From: Cytophagaceae bacterium
GTDB taxonomy: Bacteria; Bacteroidota; Bacteroidia; Cytophagales; Spirosomataceae
Assembly: GCA_027485075.1 (NCBI GenBank)
Contig: JAIXRT010000071.1
Coordinates: forward strand, 1 to 19,637
Direction: 5' to 3'
Length of the DNA stretch: 19,637 nucleotides
A model generated the notes under the pieces. The model saw only the letters and a list, made by a program, of their open reading frames with translations. It was not told the origin of the DNA and did not search any database. The position numbers and the translations under genes were made by a program. Shown here piece by piece: positions 7,995 through 14,717 of this stretch. Position 1 is the stretch's first letter, and each line of letters begins with the position of its first letter.

Positions 7995-9491
7995 ATGGGA
8001 ATCGTCATTCGGCAAAGTCTTAAAGCCTCCATCGTCACCTACTTGGGTACTGCGATCGGGACGTTCAATGTCATCTTTCTCTATAATCAGTTTTTAAGTC
8101 AGTCGGAAGTAGGTTTAATCGCAGGCGCTTTAGTCAGCATTCCATTGATTTTCGCCTCCTTTACCCAGTTGGGAATTCCGCATATCGCCGTTCGATTCTT
8201 TCCTCATTTTGATGACCCTTCGAATGAACATCGCGGATTTTTCTCGTTTTTATTGATCTCTCCTTTAGTCGGTTGGGGACTTTTTACCTTAGGCTACATT
8301 GCCTTGCGCGGCACATTTAATGCCATTTATGCAACCAATTCCCCCTTATTACCTCTATATTTTTATTACATCATTCCACTGACAGGAAGCTTTTTATATA
8401 TGTCGGTGCTTGAATCCTACGCCCGCGTCCATCTGCGCATTGTTGTTCCGGCTATCATTCGGGAGTTGTATTTGCGAGTTGCGAATGCGTGTTTGATCTT
8501 GGGATTTGGGTTAGGTTATTTAACATTTGACCAGTTGGTGCAAGGCATTACCGCCTCCTACCTCATCGCGGTCATAGCCTTATTACTGTACATCAAACAA
8601 CTGAAGCGTTTTTATACCAAATTAGATTTCTCTTTCGTACGCCAACCGATCTTCAAGGAAATGGTCGCTTATGGCGGTTGGGTGATTTTAGCAGGTGCAA
8701 GTTTCACGTTGATTCAACATGTAGAAAAAATCATGCTTCCAGCGTATACAGGTGGATTGGGAACGACGGCCATTTTCGATATTAATTCTCGGATGGGATT
8801 GATGATTGCGATTCCACGCAATGTCATTGCGGCAATCAGTACGCCTTTATTGGCCCAAGCATGGAAGCGTAATGACACCAGTCAGATTGAAGATATTTAC
8901 AAAAAATCATCGCTCAACTTGCTCTTAGTAGGCTGCTTTTTGTTTTTGCTTATTTGGTGCAATTTGGATTTCATCTACCAAATCATCCCGCGGCATGAGG
9001 TTTACGAAGATGGCCGCTGGGTGGTTTTGATGGTGGGCATTTCGAAAATCATTGATATGGGTACGGGCTTAAATTCGGAGATCTTGATTAACTCCAAATA
9101 CTACCGGTACGACTTATTATTTTATATGATTTTGGCGGTGGGCATCGTGGTGGGCAACTTGATTTTTATCCCCTTGTATTCGTATAATGGGGCGGCACTT
9201 GCCTCATTACTGGCGCTAGCGGGATATAATGCCATCAAGTATTTTTTCTTGTGGGCCAAAATGGGCTTGCAACCGTTTGAATGGAAAACGGCATGGATTG
9301 TGCTATTGAGTCTTGGGGTTTGGTATGTCGTGTCGTTTATTCCTGTCCTTGGCACGGGAGATTGGATTGCTTGGATACTAAATCTAGGCGTACGGTCTAC
9401 AGCGATAGGATTATTATTTTTCTTGGCTGGATGGGCGCTGGATTTATCCCCCGATTTATCGGCCTTGATTAAAAGTAAATTGAGCAAATGA
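7995..9491 (+). CDS. Wzx-type oligosaccharide flippase (MOP superfamily)
   Basis: The 498-residue protein is very hydrophobic, with about 12-14 predicted membrane segments along its length, the size and pattern of polysaccharide-exporting Wzx/RfbX proteins. The N-terminal IRQSLKASIVTYLGTAIGTF and QFLSQSEVGLI are typical of this family: a short amphipathic start, first helix and the sequence before helix 2. Wzx proteins move undecaprenyl-diphosphate-linked repeat units across the cytoplasmic membrane. The start at 7995 is preceded by an out-of-frame ATG four bases upstream (7991), which could interfere weakly with initiation. The 3' end overlaps the next GT4 gene by ATGA (9488-9491), a sign of translational coupling. 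No polymerase gene of Wzy type is visible next to it. Confidence 0.9.
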   Translation: MGIVIRQSLKASIVTYLGTAIGTFNVIFLYNQFLSQSEVGLIAGALVSIPLIFASFTQLGIPHIAVRFFPHFDDPSNEHRGFFSFLLISPLVGWGLFTLGYIALRGTFNAIYATNSPLLPLYFYYIIPLTGSFLYMSVLESYARVHLRIVVPAIIRELYLRVANACLILGFGLGYLTFDQLVQGITASYLIAVIALLLYIKQLKRFYTKLDFSFVRQPIFKEMVAYGGWVILAGASFTLIQHVEKIMLPAYTGGLGTTAIFDINSRMGLMIAIPRNVIAAISTPLLAQAWKRNDTSQIEDIYKKSSLNLLLVGCFLFLLIWCNLDFIYQIIPRHEVYEDGRWVVLMVGISKIIDMGTGLNSEILINSKYYRYDLLFYMILAVGIVVGNLIFIPLYSYNGAALASLLALAGYNAIKYFFLWAKMGLQPFEWKTAWIVLLSLGVWYVVSFIPVLGTGDWIAWILNLGVRSTAIGLLFFLAGWALDLSPDLSALIKSKLSK

Positions 9492-10687
9492 AGTTGATGT
9501 CATTAGCGGGAGGTTTACCGCATTATTACAATTTGGTCTTAAATAAACTTCAGCGCGAGATGGGTGTGGAGGTTTGTGTGGTGGTGCCTGCAAGTAAGGG
9601 TGCGACCTTGGGGGCTGGTGTATTTGAGAGTAAAGATGGCATTGAGTTCAAGGTATTTTATCAGGAAGAATATACGACCTATTATGGGAAGAAGTTTTTC
9701 CGGGGGCTGAAGGAATTGATTTTACAAGAGAAGCCGGATGTATTGATGGTCAATTGGCCATATCAAGCCTCATTTGTCTTTTATCCGAGTTGGTATACTT
9801 TCTTACGCCGCAATAACGTAGCACTTATTTCCAAGGAAATTCCATTTCAGGTACCACATTATAATGAGGCAATTTCGTACTATTTACAAGGTGGAGGTGT
9901 GACGGAAAATAATCAAGCGCACCAACAAAACAAGTCGATTCTTGCCCGGCTCAAATTTATCATTGTACGTGAAACACGTAAGATTTTCAGCAATTTGGTG
10001 GATGCGCATATCAATTATTTGGATGAGGCCGTGGCCATGCATGCGTCCTATGGCGTCCCGGCTGAGAAGGTTTTTGTGACGGCAAATTCGCCGGATACGG
10101 ATGCTTTATTAACCACGGCCAACGAGCTAAATGACGTCCAAGCTAATCCCTTCCGTTTGTTACACATCGGGCGTTTAGTGAAATGGAAGCAAGTGGATTT
10201 GTTGATCGAAACAGCCAAAGCATTGCACGCGAAATATCCTCAAACCGAACTAAGTATCGTAGGTGATGGACCTGAGTTGGAAGCATTGAAAGCACAAGCA
10301 ACAGGATGTGATTTTATCCAATTCCATGGAGGCATTTATGATCCGAAAGTTTTAGGCCAAATTACCTGCGAAGCTGGGATTTATGTGTTGGCCGGGATGG
10401 GTGGTTTATCCATCAACGAGGCCATGTGTTTCTCAAAACCGGTAGTTTGTTCGGTAGCAGATGGGACGGAGAAACGATTGGTTCGCGAAGGATATAATGG
10501 CCACTTTTTCGAGTCAGGATCTGTGGCTAGCCTGAATGCGGTCATTGAAAAACTTTTTGCAGACCCGGCACAAATTGCTGTGATGGGTAAGCGTTCGCGA
10601 GAAATCATCGAACAGGAAATCAATATCCATACGGTATTGGGGAATTACATGGAGGCGTTTCGGTTTGCGATCGACAGTCGGCAGTAG
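9488..10687 (+). CDS. Glycosyltransferase family 4, first EX7E glutamate not conserved
   Basis: The 399-residue GT-B enzyme starts MKLMSLAGGLPHYYNLVLNK and has the GT4 donor-binding domain from about residue 222 (FRLLHIGRLVKWKQVDLLIE, then IVGDGPELE at 257-265). The second glutamate of the EX7E motif is E311 in GLSINEAM, but the position eight residues before is G303, so the first glutamate is absent or moved; this occurs in a GT4 subgroup with a GGLSxxEAM form. The middle region (about 100-200) is not recognised in detail. The gene is coupled to the flippase gene by an ATGA overlap and is followed by the repeat-rich gap. Its stop codon lies inside the first copy of a 14-base direct repeat. 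It likely adds one sugar to the repeat unit. Confidence 0.88.
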   Translation: MKLMSLAGGLPHYYNLVLNKLQREMGVEVCVVVPASKGATLGAGVFESKDGIEFKVFYQEEYTTYYGKKFFRGLKELILQEKPDVLMVNWPYQASFVFYPSWYTFLRRNNVALISKEIPFQVPHYNEAISYYLQGGGVTENNQAHQQNKSILARLKFIIVRETRKIFSNLVDAHINYLDEAVAMHASYGVPAEKVFVTANSPDTDALLTTANELNDVQANPFRLLHIGRLVKWKQVDLLIETAKALHAKYPQTELSIVGDGPELEALKAQATGCDFIQFHGGIYDPKVLGQITCEAGIYVLAGMGGLSINEAMCFSKPVVCSVADGTEKRLVREGYNGHFFESGSVASLNAVIEKLFADPAQIAVMGKRSREIIEQEINIHTVLGNYMEAFRFAIDSRQ

Positions 10688-10709
10688 TAAGTAGCCAGTA
10701 GTCAGTTAG
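10682..10709. repeat. Two imperfect 14-base direct repeats across a stop codon
   Basis: CAGTAGTAAGTAGC and CAGTAGTCAGTTAG lie head to tail at 10682-10695 and 10696-10709 and match at 10 of 14 positions. The first copy contains the TAG stop of the GT4 gene (10685-10687). A few repeat-like bases (gacagtcgg) precede it inside the gene. Confidence 0.6.
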
Positions 10710-10714
10710 TTTCC

Positions 10715-10743
10715 CTTTGGCAATCCTTCGGGGTTTGCCAAAG
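10715..10743. repeat. Hairpin 1 with a perfect 9-bp stem
   Basis: The arm CTTTGGCAA at 10715-10723 is the exact reverse complement of TTGCCAAAG at 10735-10743. The 11-base loop can add a short inner stem capped by a cUUCGg tetraloop. It resembles an intrinsic terminator after the GT4 gene, but no run of T follows on the plus strand, so termination is uncertain. Confidence 0.75.
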
Positions 10744-10748
10744 TTTGA

Positions 10749-10762
10749 GACGCGCAAGCGTC
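10749..10762. repeat. Hairpin 2 with a GNRA-type loop
   Basis: GACGC (10749-10753) pairs with GCGTC (10758-10762) around GCAA, a GNRA tetraloop in RNA. It lies 5 bases after hairpin 1. In sequence it resembles REP-type hairpins associated with Y1 (REP-like) transposases; this resemblance is from memory and unverified. Confidence 0.65.
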
Positions 10763-10766
10763 GATT

Positions 10767-10786
10767 CCCTAGGCTGAATCCTTGGG
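10767..10786. repeat. Hairpin 3, imperfect 7-bp stem
   Basis: CCCTAGG (10767-10773) faces CCTTGGG (10780-10786) across CTGAAT, pairing at six of seven positions with a central T-T mismatch. It continues the row of hairpins started at 10715. Confidence 0.6.
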
Positions 10787-10787
10787 T

Positions 10788-10800
10788 TATAAACTTTATA
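10788..10800. repeat. 13-base palindrome TATAAACTTTATA
   Basis: TATAAA and TTTATA are exact reverse complements around a single C. It follows hairpin 3 directly. Because it is entirely AT-rich outside the centre, a chance match is more likely than for the GC-containing hairpins. Confidence 0.5.
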
Positions 10801-10844
10801 CGGAGTCGCATGGTTTGAAACTTAAGCCTAAATTACCCTGCTTA

Positions 10845-10870
10845 ACTCTTAATTCTTCACTCTTAATTCT
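10845..10870. repeat. 14-base-period direct repeat ACTCTTAATTCT
   Basis: The 12-base word ACTCTTAATTCT occurs exactly at 10845-10856 and 10859-10870, separated by two bases (period 14). A partial third copy starts in phase at 10873 (ACTC). It lies just upstream of the promoter box of wecB. Confidence 0.7.
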
Positions 10871-10883
10871 CAACTCATTTCCT

Positions 10884-10891
10884 TATCTTTG
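10884..10891 (+). promoter_or_regulatory. -7 promoter box for wecB and downstream genes
   Basis: TATCTTTG matches TAnnTTTG exactly, 29 bases upstream of the wecB ATG, giving a leader of about 22 bases. No strong -33 TTTG is seen. Together with the gap it suggests that wecB starts a second transcript in the polysaccharide cluster. Confidence 0.55.
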
Positions 10892-10920
10892 TCCCCATTA
10901 TCCCACCCAAAGTTTAGTAA

Positions 10921-12021
10921 ATGAAAGTAATTCAGGTAGTCGGCGCACGGCCAAATTTCATGAAAGTTGCACCGCTGCATCGCGCGATTCAAAATCTTCC
11001 GAATTGGACGTCCAAGATTGTTCACACCGGACAGCATTTTGACGCCAAAATGAGTGATGTTTTCTTTACTCAACTTGAATTACCGAAACCCGATTTTTTC
11101 CTAGGTATTGGAGGAGGTACCCATTCCGAAGTAACCGCCAAAATCATGCTGGCCTTCGAACCCATCCTCCTTGAAGAAAAACCCGACCTCGTTATCGTGG
11201 TAGGTGATGTCACCTCCACCCTCGCTTGTACCCTCGTCGCTATCAAAATGGGCATTCCATTAGCGCACGTGGAAGCTGGGCTCCGATCGGGAGACCGCAA
11301 CATGCCCGAGGAAATCAATCGGATTTTGACTGATTCTGTGGCGAATTACTTATTTGTTACCGAACAAAGTGGCATCGACCATTTGAAATATGAAGGGGTA
11401 CCTGACGAAAAAGTATTCTTTTCGGGCAACGTGATGATCGACTCACTCGTGCGCTACCAAGAAAAAGCGAAAAGCAGCACGATACTGTCAGACTTGGGAC
11501 TAGCGACTGATGACTACATTGTGATGACGATGCACCGCCCGGCTAACGTAGACACTGAGCAAGGACTGAAATCCATTTTACGCCTCATCGAACTAAGTAC
11601 TACCCAAACCAAAGTCGTATTCCCGATCCACCCACGGACGCGTGCGCACATGGAAAAATTTGGTTTGCTCAACGCGATTGAAACGAACAAGAATTTAATT
11701 CTCACTGAGCCGTTAGGGTATTTGGAATTCATCCAACTGATGAGCCACGCGCAAGCGATACTGACCGATTCAGGTGGTATTCAAGAGGAAACAACGTATC
11801 TCGGAATACCTTGTTTAACCTTCCGCGATTCAACCGAAAGACCTATTACGGTAACCATGGGCACAAATCAGCTATTGGCCGACCTAGACCCAGACAAAAC
11901 ATACCAAGCGCTCCTAAACATCCTGCAAGGCCATTGCAAGCAAGGTCAAATACCACCACTTTGGGATGGAAAAGCCGCTGAACGCATCGCGCAATCGATC
12001 GATCAAATATTTAAAGCCTAA
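10921..12021 (+). CDS. wecB: UDP-N-acetylglucosamine 2-epimerase, non-hydrolysing
   Basis: WecB interconverts UDP-GlcNAc and UDP-ManNAc in the cytoplasm, supplying ManNAc or ManNAcA for surface glycans. The 366-residue length is normal. Family motifs are clear: GARPNFMKVAPL at 8-19, HTGQHFDAKMSDVFF at 35-49, GDVTST with D96, HVEAGLRSGDRNMPEE at 116-131 (E118 and E130/E131 being the expected catalytic acids), TMHRPANVD, FPIHPRTR, and LTDSGGIQEE with the SerGlyGly donor-binding segment. No hydrolysing-type fusion to a kinase is present. The stop codon and the next ATG share one base (TAATG), so coupling to the GT4 gene is likely. The usual partner WecC (UDP-ManNAc dehydrogenase) is not in the window, so the end sugar could be ManNAc itself or the partner may lie elsewhere. 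Confidence 0.96.
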   Translation: MKVIQVVGARPNFMKVAPLHRAIQNLPNWTSKIVHTGQHFDAKMSDVFFTQLELPKPDFFLGIGGGTHSEVTAKIMLAFEPILLEEKPDLVIVVGDVTSTLACTLVAIKMGIPLAHVEAGLRSGDRNMPEEINRILTDSVANYLFVTEQSGIDHLKYEGVPDEKVFFSGNVMIDSLVRYQEKAKSSTILSDLGLATDDYIVMTMHRPANVDTEQGLKSILRLIELSTTQTKVVFPIHPRTRAHMEKFGLLNAIETNKNLILTEPLGYLEFIQLMSHAQAILTDSGGIQEETTYLGIPCLTFRDSTERPITVTMGTNQLLADLDPDKTYQALLNILQGHCKQGQIPPLWDGKAAERIAQSIDQIFKA

Positions 12022-13289
12022 TGTCTAAAGCGCTCAATATCGTCCTCCTTTCCTACCACAACCAAAATGGGGGTGCGGGGATAGCTGCGGGTCGGCTCCA
12101 ACAAGCGCTTCAAAAAGCTGGGCATCACGTGACGTACCTAGTCCAAGAAAAATCGGGAGATGACGGGGCTGAATTGATTCGAAAAGGCCTTTGGGCTAAA
12201 CTAGGAAACTGGATCCGTTTCATCCTGGAACGCCTTTATTTTCTGCCAAGCGAAAAAAGTAAAGCCATCCGATTTCTATTTAATCCAGGATTAATTGGGC
12301 AGGATATCAGCCGCCATCCCGCCATTCAACAGGCGGATATTATTCATTTGCATTGGGTCAACTTTGGATTTCTATCCATCAGTAACATTGAGCAACTGCT
12401 GAAATTGGGCAAACCGGTCATTTGGACCTTACATGATATGTGGGCTTTTACAGGAGGTTGCCATCACAGCGGAGATTGCGAGAATTTTCAGACTAATTGT
12501 GGGTCGTGTAAATTTGTCAATAAACCCGAGCGCTGGGATATTTCACATCGCATGTGGGCACGTAAAATCTTTGCATTCGAGTACCCCAATTTGCACATCA
12601 TTACCTGCAGCGACTGGCTAAAATCACGTGCCGAAAAAAGCACCATCCTCGCACATCGCAGCATTGAATCTATTCCAAATGCCTTGGATACCCATTTCTT
12701 TCAGCGGATATCTGACGCCAAAAATACACTTCAACTCAACCTCGAAAAACAATACATCCTATTTGTGGCCATGCGGGTAAATACGCCAACCAAAGGTTTT
12801 AGTTACCTACAAGAAGCACTAGAAATTTGGAAAAACGAAAACCCAACAGCAGCCAAAAACACGGAATTGTTGCTTGTGGGCAATGTCATCGATAGCTCCG
12901 AAATCAAGGCACTTCCTTTACCGGCAACAAGCTTGGGCCACATCGCTGATCCAGCAAAAATGCGTTTGATTTATTCAGCGGCCGATGTATTTATTACCCC
13001 TTCTTTGGAAGAAAATTTACCGAACACTATCATGGAAGCAATGGCCTGCGGAACACCATGTGTCGGCTTTCAGGTAGGCGGAATCCCCGAAATGATTGAC
13101 CATGAAATCAACGGTTATGTCGCGGAATACTTGTCGGCAAACGCACTTGCCTCCGGTATCCAATGGTCACTTAGCCACACACCAAATGAGGCTGCACGTG
13201 AAAAAGTAATGCATAGCTATCAGGAAGATATTATTGCGCAAAAGCATAGCGAACTCTACCTCAAATACCTCCCAGATGGCCAAGCTTAG
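12021..13289 (+). CDS. Glycosyltransferase family 4 with a four-cysteine segment (WcaC-like)
   Basis: The 422-residue GT-B enzyme begins MSKALNIVLLSYHNQNGGAG, a typical GT4 N-terminus with a glycine-rich loop. Between the two domains it has a conspicuous cysteine segment: WTLHDMWAFTGGC, then cysteines at 147, 153, 160 and 163 (pattern CxxxxxC, six residues, CxxC). Related WcaC-type enzymes carry a comparable Cys cluster by family knowledge; a structural metal site is inference. The EX7E motif is intact in EENLPNTIMEAM, with the acidic pair eight residues apart. It likely adds a sugar to the lipid-linked repeat unit. It overlaps wecB by one base and the GT2 gene by 14 bases, so the three are probably one transcript. 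Confidence 0.92.
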   Translation: MSKALNIVLLSYHNQNGGAGIAAGRLQQALQKAGHHVTYLVQEKSGDDGAELIRKGLWAKLGNWIRFILERLYFLPSEKSKAIRFLFNPGLIGQDISRHPAIQQADIIHLHWVNFGFLSISNIEQLLKLGKPVIWTLHDMWAFTGGCHHSGDCENFQTNCGSCKFVNKPERWDISHRMWARKIFAFEYPNLHIITCSDWLKSRAEKSTILAHRSIESIPNALDTHFFQRISDAKNTLQLNLEKQYILFVAMRVNTPTKGFSYLQEALEIWKNENPTAAKNTELLLVGNVIDSSEIKALPLPATSLGHIADPAKMRLIYSAADVFITPSLEENLPNTIMEAMACGTPCVGFQVGGIPEMIDHEINGYVAEYLSANALASGIQWSLSHTPNEAAREKVMHSYQEDIIAQKHSELYLKYLPDGQA

Positions 13290-14040
13290 CATCATCACGA
13301 TCACGTACCAGGCGGAGCAATTTCTGGAACGCACCATCCAAAGCATCTTGGAACAAGGGCATCGTTCAGCCATTGAATATGTCATTGTCGATGGAGCTTC
13401 CACAGATGGAACGCTTGCATTGATTCAGACCTATCAGCAAAACATTGATCAGGTAATATCTGAAAAAGATCGCGGCATTTACGATGCCATGAATAAGGGG
13501 CTTCAGGTAGTCAACGGTGAATATGTGCTGTTTTTGAATGCAGGAGACACTTTTGCTTCTCAAAATACCTTGGAGCATATACTAAAAGCATTGGACTCAG
13601 ATCCAGATGTACTTGTCGGAGATGCCATGTTTGTGGACATGCTTGGACAGGAAATAGGCCTGCGAAGCGTGGTGACTCCTCACCGAATTCCCGCTAAGCT
13701 CACTTGGAAATCATTTAAACGAGGCATGGTTATTTGCCATCAATCATTTATTGTCAAACGTGACCTAGCCCCACGATTTAATGTAGAATACCAGTTAAGC
13801 TCAGATATCGACTGGGAGATTAAATGCCTCAAGCTGAGTCATAAAACGAACCAGTTATCAGAGCCTATTTGCAGATACCTGATGGGTGGCGCCTCCGTAC
13901 AAAATTTAAAAAAGTCTTGGACTGAGCGCTTTCAAGTTATGCAGAGCCATTTTGGCTTCATCCCAACACTGCTAGCTCACGGATGGATTATCCTGAGAGG
14001 CGTCGGCTTTGCCTTAAAAAAAGGCGGAAAATATTGGTAA
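13276..14040 (+). CDS. Glycosyltransferase family 2 (WcaE/WfgS-like)
   Basis: The 254-residue GT-A enzyme starts MAKLSIITITYQAEQFLERTIQSI, the usual GT2 beginning, and continues with VIVDGASTDGT at 37-46, DRGIYDAMNKG at 65-75 and the metal-binding segment YVLFLNAGD at 83-91, where a family DxD-type triad is represented by NAGD. Later acidic residues include SDIDWEIK, a likely catalytic-base region. Inverting sugar transfer to an oligosaccharide is expected; the sugar is unknown. The frame is open from 13234, but the ATG at 13276 gives the conserved N-terminus and a 14-base overlap with the upstream GT4 gene. It is the last glycan gene of the cluster in this window. Confidence 0.92.
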   Translation: MAKLSIITITYQAEQFLERTIQSILEQGHRSAIEYVIVDGASTDGTLALIQTYQQNIDQVISEKDRGIYDAMNKGLQVVNGEYVLFLNAGDTFASQNTLEHILKALDSDPDVLVGDAMFVDMLGQEIGLRSVVTPHRIPAKLTWKSFKRGMVICHQSFIVKRDLAPRFNVEYQLSSDIDWEIKCLKLSHKTNQLSEPICRYLMGGASVQNLKKSWTERFQVMQSHFGFIPTLLAHGWIILRGVGFALKKGGKYW

Positions 14041-14059
14041 CCGTGGTATATTGCGACTT

Positions 14060-14716
14060 ATGAAATTTTACGTCCTACTTGTTGTTACTTGCCTGTCTCT
14101 AGCACCTTGTTGGGCTCAAAAATTTCGTTTTTCAACTAGCCTAGGAACGAGCAGATTGCATTGGGGAGAAAGCCAACAAACATTAAATACAACAGCAGCA
14201 TTGCAATTTCAAAAGCCGGGTAAACCTACCCAGTTGTTTGGCCAATTAACCATGATCGGTAATATGCAACGCACCCAGCTCGGTCGTGAAAATGTGGCAT
14301 TTCGGGGTGGAAAGGGGGAAATTGGCCTAAATCAGTTTAGCAAGTTTGGCCTATTTGCATCAGCGAGTGTATATAGTTTAACGATGGCCAGAAAGACTTC
14401 TGCATCCCAACGCGATATCTTGTCGGACGAAAAATTCTCCTTGCATGGATTACGCGCTGGACTTGGTTTTCAGACAAAAGGAAAGATAAAAACTACCCTT
14501 CAAGGGAAAGTATTTCAACCACTTATGCAGCGTACGCGTACGACCTGGCCCGGCATAGAAGAAACTACGAAACTGGAGAGGCAGCTTGGCTACCAAGCAT
14601 TACTTTCATTCCGATTACCCAATTGGGCCTTAGGAATTGATTATGAACAAATCAATTATGGGAACCCATACCCATCACTGCAATCAACTAGTGCACAAAT
14701 AACTTACTTCTTTTAA
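14060..14716 (+). CDS. Secreted, probably outer-membrane beta-barrel protein, unknown family
   Basis: I do not recognise a family. The 218-residue product (from the ATG at 14060; an upstream TTG at 14051 is possible) begins with a signal peptide, MKFYVLLVVTCLSLAPCWA followed by QKF, so it leaves the cytoplasm. The mature part has alternating hydrophobic and polar residues in short stretches separated by loops (for example FGLFASASVYSLTMA and YQALLSFRLPNWALGIDYEQ) and ends AQITYFF with an aromatic terminal residue, which fits a small outer-membrane barrel. There is only one base between its stop and the ATG of the TonB-dependent receptor, so the pair are probably translated together; a shared ligand is the natural inference, but nothing identifies it. 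A 19-base gap separates it from the GT2 gene. Confidence 0.75.
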   Translation: MKFYVLLVVTCLSLAPCWAQKFRFSTSLGTSRLHWGESQQTLNTTAALQFQKPGKPTQLFGQLTMIGNMQRTQLGRENVAFRGGKGEIGLNQFSKFGLFASASVYSLTMARKTSASQRDILSDEKFSLHGLRAGLGFQTKGKIKTTLQGKVFQPLMQRTRTTWPGIEETTKLERQLGYQALLSFRLPNWALGIDYEQINYGNPYPSLQSTSAQITYFF

Positions 14717-14717
14717 C

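Noticed and set aside
10715..10743. Hairpin 1 as an ordinary intrinsic terminator of the GT4 gene
   Set aside because: The following bases lack a T run and further hairpins follow at once, so it is treated as part of a repeat island.
10688..10920. tRNA or other structured RNA gene in the repeat gap
   Set aside because: The hairpins do not form a cloverleaf and no tRNA T-arm or CCA end is seen.
10782..11042. Plus-strand ORF of 86 residues over the repeat gap and the wecB start
   Set aside because: It runs through repeats and overlaps wecB in another frame; no coding signal is seen.
14011..14025. Stem GCCTT-AAAAA-AAGGC read as a terminator
   Set aside because: It lies inside the 3' end of the GT2 gene, its stem is only 5 bp and no T run follows.
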